Shown in pieces: positions 51,318-60,350 of a DNA stretch of 64,000 bases; within the stretch, counting starts at the first letter, position 1, and each line of letters begins with the position of its first letter. A program made the translations under genes and the position numbers. The DNA is taken from the NCBI RefSeq assembly GCF_011067745.1, contig NZ_JAAMPJ010000003.1, forward strand, positions 620,001-684,000. The letters are read 5' to 3'. Origin of the DNA: Lentzea alba (GTDB taxonomy: Bacteria > Actinomycetota > Actinomycetes > Mycobacteriales > Pseudonocardiaceae). Below the pieces are notes generated by a model. The model saw only the letters and a list, made by a program, of their open reading frames with translations, was not told the DNA's origin and did no database searches.

Positions 51318-52691
51318 TCAGGGGGTGAGCTTGTAGGTGATCAGGGAGCGGGCGGGGATGGTTGTGGTGAATTTGCCGCCAGCCAGGCGGATGGGGGGCT
51401 GGGCTGTGGTGTTGCCTGTTGTGTTGGTCAGGTAGGGGGTTGCCTTGGTGGCGGCGGAGTTTTTGACGGTGTATGAGATTGATTCGTCGGTGGTGCCGGT
51501 GTTTAGCGCTACTACGGCTAGAGAGCCGTCTGTGTTGCGGAAGGCGGACAGCTGCAGGTTGCTGTTCGAGGTCGTTGCGCCTACACGTGTTGCGTTGGGA
51601 CGGATGAAGCGGCTGTAGTTCGCCAGGGCCCACAACCGTTTCGAGACGTGGTAGTTGTCGCCGTCCATCTGGATCAGACCCCGCGTGGTGCCGACCGAGG
51701 CGCCGTACCAGTACACGTAACCGTTGGCGTTGCCGGTGGTGAGCGCGGTGTGCACGGCCTGGGCGATGGTGAAGCCGTCGTAACCGCTGCCGTCGTCCCA
51801 GTTCTCGTTCCACGTCGTGCCGTTCGGCGACCACTCCGACATCCAGGTGCGCTTCGACGTCGGCAGCGGGCCGCTGACCGGCGAGGCGTAGGTGTGGCCG
51901 GTGTGCGTCGCGACGATGCGGCGTGCCACCGGGTCGGCCTCGATCGCCTTGCTGTAGGGGGCTTGGTGGTCCCAGCCGAACGAGTCGCAACAGGCGACCT
52001 TCAGCCGCGCGGTCGCCGCGATCGGTCCGAGGACCTTGGTGAACTCCACCGCCTGCGCCGGGGTGAAGCGCATCGACGAGTAGGTGGCGGTGTAGTCGGG
52101 CTCGTTGGTGAACCCGATGTCGGTGATCCGGATGCCTTCCTGCGCGTAGAACTTGGCGTACTGCACCAGGTACTTCGCGTACGCGCGCCGCCAGTCGCCG
52201 CTCGCGCAGGACGCGCCGGACAGGCCGCAGAGACTGCCGCCGTTGGCTTCGTCGCCGTTGGTCTTCATGTAACCGGGAGCGCTCCACGCGTTGGCGTAGA
52301 AGCGGTTCACCCCGTACGCCTTGGCCTGCTGGGCCAGCCAGACCTGGCTCTCGTCGTCGCGATCCCAGACGTAGCGCGGGATCGCGTCCGGACCGCCCGG
52401 ATCCTCGGGCTGGATGGAGTTGGCGGAGGTCGACCCGATGCCCAGCCTCAGGATGGACATGCCGGCACCGGAGGTGCGCGACAGCAGCAGATCGAGGATC
52501 TCACGTTGTTTCGGAGCCGACAGGCCTTGCGAGCCGTGCATGATGTCGGCACGGCCGAACGCCTCGGAGAACCCGAAACCGTCGATCTGCTGGAGCCGGT
52601 GCCGGACGTCGATGGTGGCCGTGGTGGCCTCGGCCGGAGAGGTGAGGGAGCTCAGGAGGACCAGCGCTGCGACTGCTACCGCTGAAGTCAT
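51318..52691 (-). CDS. Secreted GH30 glycanase, xylanase-like (subfamily 7 type)
   Basis: 457 residues from ATG 52691. Short signal peptide ends AEA-TT near residue 22. GH30 blocks: IDGFGFSEAFGRADI, GMSILRLGIGS, FYANAWSAPGYMKTNG. Acid/base Glu in GFTNEPDYT (about residue 196), nucleophile Glu in TWMSEWSPN (about 286), then a C-terminal beta-sandwich. The FGFSEAF opening resembles subfamily 7 xylanases more than glucosylceramidases. It adjoins the GalM/GH3/LacI xylan genes. Confidence 0.75.
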   Translation of the reverse strand: MTSAVAVAALVLLSSLTSPAEATTATIDVRHRLQQIDGFGFSEAFGRADIMHGSQGLSAPKQREILDLLLSRTSGAGMSILRLGIGSTSANSIQPEDPGGPDAIPRYVWDRDDESQVWLAQQAKAYGVNRFYANAWSAPGYMKTNGDEANGGSLCGLSGASCASGDWRRAYAKYLVQYAKFYAQEGIRITDIGFTNEPDYTATYSSMRFTPAQAVEFTKVLGPIAATARLKVACCDSFGWDHQAPYSKAIEADPVARRIVATHTGHTYASPVSGPLPTSKRTWMSEWSPNGTTWNENWDDGSGYDGFTIAQAVHTALTTGNANGYVYWYGASVGTTRGLIQMDGDNYHVSKRLWALANYSRFIRPNATRVGATTSNSNLQLSAFRNTDGSLAVVALNTGTTDESISYTVKNSAATKATPYLTNTTGNTTAQPPIRLAGGKFTTTIPARSLITYKLTP

Positions 52692-52747
52692 TCACCCAGA
52701 ATGCTGTAGTCCTTGCGGCGCAAGCAATCTCGGAGGAATTCTTCGAC

Positions 52748-52757
52748 TCGAATTCGA
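52748..52757. promoter_or_regulatory. TCGAATTCGA palindrome upstream of the GH30 gene
   Basis: A 10-bp palindrome 57 bp before the GH30 start codon, in the 71-bp gap to galM. The same decamer occurs at 19402-19411, inside TTCGAATTCGAA upstream of GH31. Possible operator; unproven. Confidence 0.3.
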
Positions 52758-52762
52758 CTCGT

Positions 52763-53848
52763 TCAGCCGACCGAGAGCTCGTAGACGGTCTCCTGCGTGT
52801 AGGTCTCGCCGGGACGCAGCACCGTGCTGGGGAAGTCCGGGCGGTTCGGCGAGTCGGGGAAGTGCTGTGCCTCCAACGCGAATCCCGCGCGGTGCCCGTA
52901 CGGGCGGCCGCTCGTGCCGACCAGCGCGTCGGTCAGGAAGTTGCCGGAGTAGAACTGCAGGCCCGGTTCCGTCGTCCGCACCGTGAGTGTGCGGCCGGAA
53001 CCCAGGTCGTGCACCCGCGCGGCGAAGGCGGGGTCGTCGAGCACCCAGTTGTGGTCGTAACCGTGGCCGATGCGCAGCTGGGGGTCGGCGGCGTCGATGC
53101 GGGCGCCGATCGGCGTCGGCTCGCGGAAGTCGAACGGGGTGCCGCCCACGGGAACCGGAACGTCCTGGGGGATCAGGGATTCGTCGACCGCGCAGAACGA
53201 TCCCGCGCGGATCGTCAGCAGGTGCCCGCTGATGTCGCCGGAGCCTTCACCGGCGAGGTTCCAGTACGCGTGGTTGGTCAGGTTCAGCACCGTCGGCGCG
53301 TCGGTTTCCGCGCGGTAGTCGATGGTCAGCCGGTTCCGCGTGTCCAGGCGGTACGTCACCACGGTCGTGACCCGGCCGGGGAAGCCCTGGTCGCCGTCCG
53401 GGCTGACGTGGCTCAGGCGCACCCCGACGGAGTCCTCGTCGCCGAACGTGCTCGCCTGCCAGACGTGCGTGTCGAACCCCGAGGGGCCGCCGTGCAGGCA
53501 GTTCGCGTTCTCGTTCGCGGCGACGCGGTACTCCGTGCCGTCCAGGCTGAACTTCGCGTCCGCGATCCGGTTGGCATAACGGCCGATCAGGGCGCCGAAG
53601 AACACCCGGCCCGCGTCCGGCCGGTTGTTGGCGACGTAGCTGTCCAGGTCCGCGAACCCAAGCACCACGTTCGCCGGCACGCCGTCGCGGTCCGGTGCGT
53701 CGAGCGACTGGATCACACCGCCCAGGTCGAGCACCCTGACCGTGATCCCACCGGGGTTGACCAGCACATATCGGTGCACGGCCGTGTCACCCACCTTGCC
53801 GAAGAGCTCGGTGGTGACCGTGGGGGTGGCGGTGCCGGATCGGTGCAT
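52763..53848 (-). CDS. galM: Aldose 1-epimerase (galactose mutarotase family)
   Basis: 361 residues, no signal peptide. Family blocks: VRVLDLGGVIQSL, FFGALIGRYANRIADAKF, CLHGGPSGFDTHVW, VLNLTNHAYWNLAGEG (catalytic His), DHNWVLD and GFALEAQHFPDSPN (catalytic Glu). Speeds anomer interconversion of released sugars such as xylose, galactose or glucose. Preceded by its own LacI-type operator that overlaps the GH3 stop codon. Confidence 0.9.
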   Translation of the reverse strand: MHRSGTATPTVTTELFGKVGDTAVHRYVLVNPGGITVRVLDLGGVIQSLDAPDRDGVPANVVLGFADLDSYVANNRPDAGRVFFGALIGRYANRIADAKFSLDGTEYRVAANENANCLHGGPSGFDTHVWQASTFGDEDSVGVRLSHVSPDGDQGFPGRVTTVVTYRLDTRNRLTIDYRAETDAPTVLNLTNHAYWNLAGEGSGDISGHLLTIRAGSFCAVDESLIPQDVPVPVGGTPFDFREPTPIGARIDAADPQLRIGHGYDHNWVLDDPAFAARVHDLGSGRTLTVRTTEPGLQFYSGNFLTDALVGTSGRPYGHRAGFALEAQHFPDSPNRPDFPSTVLRPGETYTQETVYELSVG

Positions 53849-53855
53849 GCCGCCA

Positions 53856-53869
53856 TGTTAGCGCTAACA
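53856..53869. promoter_or_regulatory. LacI-type operator overlapping the GH3 stop codon, upstream of galM
   Basis: TGTTAGCGCTAACA, a perfect 14-bp palindrome, 7 bp before the galM ATG. The GH3 TAG stop lies within it. Core GTTAGCGCTAAC fits the GTTANCGNTAAC consensus shared with 19353 and 57189. Confidence 0.8.
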
Positions 53870-56158
53870 GTCGATCTCGAACTCCGGTGTGAGGACGCGG
53901 TCGAAGCCGACGCGCCGGCGAGGTCCGGTCAACGTCGCGCGCACGGTGGCGTGGATGTCGGTGCTGGACCTCCCGATGCGCAGCTCGACGTTCCCGGGAT
54001 CGACCTGGCGGTGCCCCGACCGGCCGGTGTAGGAGGTCAGGTCGGCGTGCAGGATCGCGGTGACCACCCTGGTCTGGCCGGGCGCGAGGTCGGTCTTGAC
54101 CGCGCCGATCAGCTGCTGGACGGGCCGGGCGACCTCGGCCACCGGGTCGTGCAGGTAGATCTGGACGACCTCGGTGGTGGCGATCTCCGTGTCGTTGCGC
54201 AGGACCGCGACCACCCGGCAGACGCCGTCGGTCGGCCATTCCCGTGCTTCCGCGCCCGCGGTGACCCAGCTGACCGGGGCGTAGGACAGTCCGTGCCCGA
54301 ACGCGAACAGTGGCGTCGGGTCGACGGTGCTGACCTCGCTGCGGGCGCCGAGCTGAGCCGTGAGGTACGTCGACGGCTGACTGGCACCGGCACCGGGGAA
54401 GCTCACCGGGAGCCGTCCCGACGGGTTGATCCGTCCACTGAGGACTCCGGCCAGTGCCGCCGCGCCCTCTTCTCCCGGGTAGAAGCCACACACGACCGCG
54501 GCGAGCCGGTCGATCTGCCGGGACAGCTCGTACGGGCGGCCGGACAGCAGCACCAGCACGACCGGGGTGCCGGTGGCCAGCAGGGCCTCCAGCAGCTCCT
54601 CCTGCCGTCCGGGCAACGTGAGATCGGCGGCGTCGCAGCCCTCACCGGACGTGCCGCCGCCGAACAGACCGGCCTGGTCGCCGAGCACCGCGACGCAGAC
54701 CTCCGCGCGCCGGGCGGCCTCGACGGCCTCGGCGATCTCCTCGTCGGTCCCGCCGAGCACCGGGCAGCCCAGCGCGAACGTGACGTCGTGGTCGGCGCGC
54801 AGGAAGTCCAGCACCGTCGGCACCTCGATGCCCATCGGCACGTCCGGGTGGTGGACGCCGACGTGCAACGGGAACGAGTAGCACCCCATCATCGCGCCGG
54901 GATCGTTCGCGCGTGGCCCGACGACGGCGACCCGGCGCTCACCGGTCAGCGGCAGCACGCCGTCGTTGTGCAGCAGGACGATCGAGCGTTCGGCGACCTC
55001 GCGGGCCAGGGCACGGGACTCGTCGTCGTCGAGCACCAGGTCCGGCGAAGGATCCGGGGCGTAACCGGGGTCGAGCAGCCCGAGCTCGCACTTCTGCCGC
55101 AGCACGCGTTCCAGCGCCCGGTCCACCAGTGCCATGTCGACGCGGCCGGACTCGAGCCCGGCCAGCAAAGGGTCGCCGTAACAGTCCACAGTGGGCAGTT
55201 CCACGTCGATGCCCGCGGCCAGCGCCTGCCCGGCCGCGTCCTCGCGATCCGCCGCGACGGAATGCAGCTTGTGCAGGAACGCCACCGAGAAGTAGTCCGC
55301 GACCACGGTTCCGGTGAAGCCGTACTCCTCGCGCAGGAGGTCGGTCAGCATCGACGCGTCCGCGGCGACCGGGACGCCGTCGTTGTCGGTGTAGGAGTTC
55401 ATCACCGACCGGGCACCGGCGCGCAGGGCCATCTCGAACGGCGGCAGGATCACGTCCGCGAGCTCACGCGGACCGATCGACACCGGCGCGAGGTTGCGAC
55501 CCGCCCGGGACGCCGAGTAGCCCGCGAAGTGCTTGAGGGTGGCCACCACGCCCGCCGACTCCAGGCCGCTGACGTACGCGGCGCCGATCGTGCCGACGAG
55601 CAGCGGATCCTCGCCGATGGTCTCCTCGATCCGGCCCCACCGCAGGTCGCGCGCGACGTCGAGGACCGGGGCGAGCCCCTGGTGCACGCCGAGCCGGCGC
55701 ATCGCGGCGCCGATGCGGAAACCCATGCGCCGCACCAGGTCCGGCTCGAACGTGGCACCCCAGCACAGCGGCGACGGGTACGCCGTCGCCTGCCAGGCGG
55801 CCAGGCCCGTGAGGCACTCCTCGTGCACCATCGCCGGGATGCCGAACCGGTTGCCCGCGATGATCTTGCGCTGGGTCCGGGCCAGGCTGTGCGCGCCCAC
55901 CTCCGGCGCGATCGGGCGAGTGCCGAACACGCGGGTGAGCTGGCCGATGCCGTGCCGGGACAGCTCGTCGAGGTCGGGTGGCTCCACCGCGAAGTCGTGC
56001 TGGTGCGGCGCCATCTCGCCGCCGGAGTCGATGCCGACCCAGACGCCGTGCAGCTGGGCGATCTTCTCGCGCGGGGTCATCCGCGCCATCAGGTCGCGCA
56101 CGCGCTGATCGGGGGAGAGGCCGGCGTCCCGCCAGCCCGAAGTCGCTTCGGTGGTCAC
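53864..56158 (-). CDS. GH3 beta-xylosidase/beta-glucosidase (intracellular)
   Basis: 764 residues from GTG 56158, which overlaps the LacI stop (GTGA); the longer open frame is a shadow of lacI. No signal peptide. GH3 N-terminal barrel (LMARMTPREKIAQLHG, VARDLRWGRIEETIGEDPLLVG, TLKHFAGYSASRAGRN); nucleophile Asp near residue 287 in GTVVADYFS. C-terminal alpha/beta sandwich (ERSIVLLHNDGVLPL, VAVLGDQAGLFGGGTSGEGCD) and fibronectin III-like domain (FAFGHGLSY). It finishes imported xylo- or gluco-oligosaccharides; beta-xylosidase is most likely given the GH10 and GH30 xylanases and the transporter nearby. Confidence 0.9.
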   Translation of the reverse strand: MTTEATSGWRDAGLSPDQRVRDLMARMTPREKIAQLHGVWVGIDSGGEMAPHQHDFAVEPPDLDELSRHGIGQLTRVFGTRPIAPEVGAHSLARTQRKIIAGNRFGIPAMVHEECLTGLAAWQATAYPSPLCWGATFEPDLVRRMGFRIGAAMRRLGVHQGLAPVLDVARDLRWGRIEETIGEDPLLVGTIGAAYVSGLESAGVVATLKHFAGYSASRAGRNLAPVSIGPRELADVILPPFEMALRAGARSVMNSYTDNDGVPVAADASMLTDLLREEYGFTGTVVADYFSVAFLHKLHSVAADREDAAGQALAAGIDVELPTVDCYGDPLLAGLESGRVDMALVDRALERVLRQKCELGLLDPGYAPDPSPDLVLDDDESRALAREVAERSIVLLHNDGVLPLTGERRVAVVGPRANDPGAMMGCYSFPLHVGVHHPDVPMGIEVPTVLDFLRADHDVTFALGCPVLGGTDEEIAEAVEAARRAEVCVAVLGDQAGLFGGGTSGEGCDAADLTLPGRQEELLEALLATGTPVVLVLLSGRPYELSRQIDRLAAVVCGFYPGEEGAAALAGVLSGRINPSGRLPVSFPGAGASQPSTYLTAQLGARSEVSTVDPTPLFAFGHGLSYAPVSWVTAGAEAREWPTDGVCRVVAVLRNDTEIATTEVVQIYLHDPVAEVARPVQQLIGAVKTDLAPGQTRVVTAILHADLTSYTGRSGHRQVDPGNVELRIGRSSTDIHATVRATLTGPRRRVGFDRVLTPEFEIDC

Positions 56159-57171
56159 GCGAGCCGCCTCGTCGAGTGCCGGACCACCAGATCGGTGCCC
56201 AGCGTGATGTGGGTGTCGCCGGTCTCTTCCCGGTTGATCAGCTGCACCAGCAATGTGAGCGCGCGGTGGCCCATCTCGCGGATCGGCTGCTGCACGGTGG
56301 TGAGCGGCGGTGTGCACAGCGCCGACTCCGGGATGTTGTCGAACCCCACGACCGAAAGATCGTCGGGCACGCGCAGGCCGAGCTCCAGCGCCGTCTCGAT
56401 GACCGCGATGGCGCTGATGTCGTTGGCGGCGAACACGGCGGTCGGCCGGTCGGGCCCGCGCAGCAGCTCGCGCGCGGACTGCGCGGCGACGTCGTGGTCG
56501 TAGTCGCCGCGCCGGATGAGGCTCGTGTCCACCGGGACGCCGGCCGCGACCAGCGCCCTGCGGTAGCCCGTTTCCCGTTGCTGCGCCGACTTCAGGTCCG
56601 CGCGGCCGGTGAGCAGGGCGATGCGGCGGTGGCCCAGTTCGAGCAGGTGCTCGGTCGCGAGCTGTCCGCCGCGCAGGTTGTCGGAGTCGATGGTGGGCAA
56701 CGGAGACCGTCCGGTGTGCGGGTCGACCGCGACGACCGGGGTGCCCGGCAGACCTTCGAGGTCGACCGCCGGCGTGACGAGCACGGCGCCGTCGACGAGG
56801 GTGCCGCTCAACCGGGTCAGGTAGCGCTGTTCCCAGCCCTGCGGATCGCCGGTGCGCCCGCCGGCCGAGTACACGACCAGCTCGAAACCGGTGCCGCGGA
56901 TGGCGTCCGCCGCGCCCTTGAGCAGTTCGGTGCTGAACGGCTCTATGTCCGCCACCAGGATCCCGATCACGTTCGTCCGGTGGTTGCGCAGGCTCTGCGC
57001 GACCAGGCTCGCCTCGTAACCGAGTTCCTTGATCACCGCGGTCACCCGCGCGAACGTCTCCGCGGAGACGCCGTAGCGCTGGTTGAGGACCTTGGACACG
57101 GTGGCGACCGAGACGTTCGCTTGCGCTGCGACGTCACGGATGGTGACGCGAGAACGTGGAGGCACCGCCAC
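56155..57171 (-). CDS. LacI-family transcriptional repressor
   Basis: 338 residues, GTG start at 57171. Complete architecture: helix-turn-helix (VTIRDVAAQANVSVATVSKV, YEASLVAQSLR hinge) and sugar-binding core (VIGILVADIEPFS, LGHRRIALLTGRADLKSA, VFAANDISAIAVIE, DLSVVGFDN). Divergent from the transporter/xylanase operon and upstream of GH3 in the same operon. It probably binds the operators at 57189 and 53856 and is induced by xylo-oligosaccharides. Confidence 0.9.
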   Translation of the reverse strand: MAVPPRSRVTIRDVAAQANVSVATVSKVLNQRYGVSAETFARVTAVIKELGYEASLVAQSLRNHRTNVIGILVADIEPFSTELLKGAADAIRGTGFELVVYSAGGRTGDPQGWEQRYLTRLSGTLVDGAVLVTPAVDLEGLPGTPVVAVDPHTGRSPLPTIDSDNLRGGQLATEHLLELGHRRIALLTGRADLKSAQQRETGYRRALVAAGVPVDTSLIRRGDYDHDVAAQSARELLRGPDRPTAVFAANDISAIAVIETALELGLRVPDDLSVVGFDNIPESALCTPPLTTVQQPIREMGHRALTLLVQLINREETGDTHITLGTDLVVRHSTRRLA

Positions 57172-57188
57172 AGGCTAGCCGTGTAAAA

Positions 57189-57202
57189 CGTTATCGACAA
57201 CG
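57189..57202. promoter_or_regulatory. LacI-type operator next to a -35-like TTGACA
   Basis: CGTTATCGACAACG, palindromic except one pair, followed at 57204-57209 by TTGACA. It lies in the 124-bp region between the divergent lacI and binding-protein genes. No convincing -10 could be placed. Confidence 0.75.
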
Positions 57203-57295
57203 ATTGACACGACGGTTTCGAGGGTGGAGTCTCACTGGCGTCTCACGCATCGTCACACCCCGTCCAACTCGGCCGACGTCGTCAGGAGTGGACCC

Positions 57296-58561
57296 ATGCG
57301 TTCTGCAACCCTGCGTTCCGGGCGGAAATTCTCACTCGCCCTGGTCGCGCTGCTGCTGGCCGCCTGCAGCGGTTCCGGGGGAGAGGCCAGCGGACCCGCC
57401 ACGCTGACCTGGTGGCACAACCGGACCACCGAGCCGATGAAGTCGGTCTGGCAGAAGATCGCCGACGACTACCACCAGGCTCACCAGGACGTCTCGTTCA
57501 CGGTCGAACCGATCCAGAACGAGCAGTTCCAGACCAAGGTGCCGCTGGCGCTGCAGTCGAGCACGCCGCCGGACCTGTTCCAGCAGTGGGGCGGCGGCCA
57601 GCTCGCCGACCAGATCCGTTCCGGCAAGATCGCCGAGATCGCGCAGGCGCAGCTCGGCGAGTACGGCAAGGGCTGGCAGGTGAACGGCAAGCAGTACGGC
57701 CTGCCGTACCAGATGCACGCCGTCGGGTTCTGGTACCGCAAGGACCTCTTCACCCAGGCCGGCATCACCAGCCCACCGTCCACACTGGACGAGCTGAACG
57801 CCGCCGTGGCCAAGCTCAAGACCGCGGGCCTGGTCCCGATCGCGATCGGCGGCAAGGACCGCTGGCCGGACGCGTTCTACTGGGGCTACTTCGCGGTCCG
57901 GCAGTGCTCCATCGACGCGCTGAAGAACGCCGTCGCCAAGACGGAGCTCACCGACCCGTGCTTCACCAAGGCCGGGGAGAACCTCAAGACGTTCCTGGAC
58001 ACCAAACCGTTCCAGGACGGGTTCGTCGGCACGCCCGCCCAGCAGGGCGCCGGCAGCTCGGCGGGCATGCTCGCCAACGGCAAGGCCGCCATGGAACTGC
58101 AGGGCGACTGGGACCCGGACGTGATGACCGCGCTCACCGAGGACAAGCAGCTCGACTCGAAGCTCGGCTGGTTCCCGTTCCCGACGGTGCCGGGCGGGCA
58201 GGGCGACCCGAGCGTGCTGCTCGGCGGCGGTGACGGCTTCTCCTGCACCACCCGCGCGGCCAAGGCGTGCGAGGGATTCCTGCAGCACCTGGTCAGCGAG
58301 GAGATCCAGAAGAAGCTGGCCGAGACCGGTTCGGGCCTGCCCGTGAACCCGGCCGCGGTGGCGTCGCTCAAGACCGAGACGCACAAGACGATCTCCGAGC
58401 ACATGGCCAAGGCGAAGCACCTGCAGTTCTACTTCGACACCGCGTTCCCCACCAACGTCGGCCAGGCGCTCAACGACGCGATCGCGAACTTCTTCGCCGG
58501 GCAGGGCGACCCGTCGACGATCACACAGTCGGTGAGCAAGGCAGCCGCCGGTAACAAGTGA
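57296..58561 (+). CDS. Extracellular sugar-binding lipoprotein, family 1 (xylo-oligosaccharide type)
   Basis: 421 residues from ATG 57296, CAGGAG upstream. Lipobox LAAC with Cys near residue 24. Family 1 features: ATLTWWHNRTTEPMKSVWQK, TPPDLFQQWGGGQLADQI, YGLPYQMHAVGFWYRKDLF, TLDELNAAVAKLK. First gene of a four-gene rightward operon with two permeases and a GH10 xylanase, so xylo-oligosaccharides are the probable ligand. Confidence 0.9.
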   Translation: MRSATLRSGRKFSLALVALLLAACSGSGGEASGPATLTWWHNRTTEPMKSVWQKIADDYHQAHQDVSFTVEPIQNEQFQTKVPLALQSSTPPDLFQQWGGGQLADQIRSGKIAEIAQAQLGEYGKGWQVNGKQYGLPYQMHAVGFWYRKDLFTQAGITSPPSTLDELNAAVAKLKTAGLVPIAIGGKDRWPDAFYWGYFAVRQCSIDALKNAVAKTELTDPCFTKAGENLKTFLDTKPFQDGFVGTPAQQGAGSSAGMLANGKAAMELQGDWDPDVMTALTEDKQLDSKLGWFPFPTVPGGQGDPSVLLGGGDGFSCTTRAAKACEGFLQHLVSEEIQKKLAETGSGLPVNPAAVASLKTETHKTISEHMAKAKHLQFYFDTAFPTNVGQALNDAIANFFAGQGDPSTITQSVSKAAAGNK

Positions 58562-59535
58562 TGAGCACGGCAACCAGCGCCGCGACCAGCGCGCGCCCCC
58601 GGACCGCCCCCGCGCCGCACGCGCCGGCGGCCGGGGGCACCCGCCGGCGGTCCCGGACCCGCACCCGTCTCGAACTCGCACTGCTGCTGGGACCAGGTCT
58701 CCTGCTGTTCGCCGGCTTCGTGCTCGTGCCGATCGGCGTGGCCGGGTTCTACAGCCTCTACTCGTGGAACGGCTTCGGCCCGCTGACGGACTTCGTCGGC
58801 CTGCGCAACTACACCGACGCGTTGTCCGGTGCGGTGTTCCAGGGCGCGATCGGGCACAACCTGGTCATTGCCGTGCTCTCGATCGTCGTGCAGCTCCCGT
58901 TGAGCATCGGGCTCGCCCTGCTGCTCAACCGGAAACTGCGCGGCAGGACGTTCCTGCGGATGGTGGTCTTCGCGCCGTACGTGCTGTCCGAGGCCGTGAC
59001 GGCGGTGATCTGGCTGCTGATGCTGCAACCCGGCGGGTTCATCGACGCGGTGTTGCGCGGGATGGGTCTCGGTGGCCTGGTCCAGCTCTGGCTGGCAGAT
59101 CCGTCCATCGTGCTCTACACGTTGTTCCTGGTGATCACCTGGAAGTACATCGGGTTCGGCGTGATCCTGCTGCTGGCCGGCCTGCAGGGGGTTCCGGTGG
59201 AACTGCGCGAGGCCGCCGCGCTGGACGGCGCGTCGAGCTGGCAGATCACCCGCAACGTCGTCCTGCCGTTGCTGGGCCCGACGATCCGGATCTGGATCTT
59301 CCTGTCGGTGATCGGCTCGCTGCAGCTGTTCGACCTGGTCTGGATCATGACCCTGGGCGGGCCCGCCAACGCGTCCACGACGATGGCGACCTACCTCGTG
59401 GACCACGGTTTCAAGCGCTACGAGTTCGGGTTCGGCAGCGCGGTCGCGGTGATCCTCTTCATCATCTGCTTCCTGTTCGCTCTGCTGTACCAGCGGTTCG
59501 CGTTGCGCCGTGACACGGAAGGAGCGATCGGGTGA
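58561..59535 (+). CDS. ABC sugar transporter permease (MalF type)
   Basis: 324 residues. ATG 58561 shares its A with the binding-protein TGA; the GTG one codon before is an alternative. A Pro/Arg-rich cytoplasmic N-terminus is followed by six membrane segments and the EAA loop (ELREAAALDGASSWQITRNVVLP). Like the other sugar transporters here it has no ATPase gene beside it. Confidence 0.9.
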   Translation: MSTATSAATSARPRTAPAPHAPAAGGTRRRSRTRTRLELALLLGPGLLLFAGFVLVPIGVAGFYSLYSWNGFGPLTDFVGLRNYTDALSGAVFQGAIGHNLVIAVLSIVVQLPLSIGLALLLNRKLRGRTFLRMVVFAPYVLSEAVTAVIWLLMLQPGGFIDAVLRGMGLGGLVQLWLADPSIVLYTLFLVITWKYIGFGVILLLAGLQGVPVELREAAALDGASSWQITRNVVLPLLGPTIRIWIFLSVIGSLQLFDLVWIMTLGGPANASTTMATYLVDHGFKRYEFGFGSAVAVILFIICFLFALLYQRFALRRDTEGAIG

Positions 59536-60347
59536 TGCGCCGCAACGCCGTCGGCTACCTGGCCGCGTTCGCCGTCATCGGGGTCACGGTCGTTCCGCTG
59601 CTGTTCGTGGTGCTGGGCGGCTTCCGGACGACGGCGCAGATCAACGCGTCGCCCGCCGGGTTGCCCGGCCCGTTGGTGTGGGACAACTACGTCGCGGTGC
59701 TCGGCTCGGTGGAGTTCTGGAGGCTGCTCGGCAACAGCCTGCTGATCGCGGTGATCGCGACCACGCTGGCGGTCGGTCTCGGCGCGATGGCCGCGTTCGC
59801 GTTGTCCCGCTATGCCTTCAAGGGCCGCGAGGCGGTCTACACGTTGTTCACGCTGGGCCTGTTGTTCCCCATCGGCGTCGCCACGCTGCCGCTGTACCTG
59901 TGGCTGCGCCAGTTGGGACTGCTGGAAAACCCTCTCGGGGTCGCGATTCCGGAAGCGGCGTTCTCGCTGCCGGTCACGATCGTGATCCTGCGCCCGTTCA
60001 TGCGGGCGATCCCCGGTGAGCTCGAGGACGCGGCCCTGCTCGACGGCGCCGCCAAGCTCGGGTTCTTCTGGCGGATCCTGCTGCCCCTGTCCCGTCCCGC
60101 GCTGATCACGGTGTCCGTGCTCGCGTTCGTCACGAGTTGGAACTTCTACCTGCTGCCGCTGCTCGTCTTCAACGACTCCGCCCACTTCACGCTGCCGCTG
60201 GGCGTGGCGATGTTCCAGTCGGAGCACACCCAGGACACCGCGAAGGTGCTCGCCTTCACCGCGTTGTCCATGCTGCCGGCTCTCGCGTTCTTCGTGCTCG
60301 CCGAACGACGGATGGTCGGCGGGCTAACGGGATCGGTGAAGGGATGA
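59532..60347 (+). CDS. ABC sugar transporter permease (MalG type)
   Basis: 271 residues. The GTG at 59532 is best spaced from GGAG at 59521; the ATG at 59535 is the alternative. Six membrane segments, EAA loop (ELEDAALLDGAAKLGFFWRILLP) and a C-terminal RRMVGGLTGSVKG, the standard MalG-family ending. Overlaps the MalF-type gene by 4 bp. Confidence 0.9.
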   Translation: MMRRNAVGYLAAFAVIGVTVVPLLFVVLGGFRTTAQINASPAGLPGPLVWDNYVAVLGSVEFWRLLGNSLLIAVIATTLAVGLGAMAAFALSRYAFKGREAVYTLFTLGLLFPIGVATLPLYLWLRQLGLLENPLGVAIPEAAFSLPVTIVILRPFMRAIPGELEDAALLDGAAKLGFFWRILLPLSRPALITVSVLAFVTSWNFYLLPLLVFNDSAHFTLPLGVAMFQSEHTQDTAKVLAFTALSMLPALAFFVLAERRMVGGLTGSVKG

Positions 60348-60350
60348 GAG

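Noticed and set aside
52276-52285. GGAGCGCTCC, a CebR-like palindrome
   Set aside because: It lies deep inside the GH30 coding sequence, is only 10 bp, and encodes normal family residues; likely chance.
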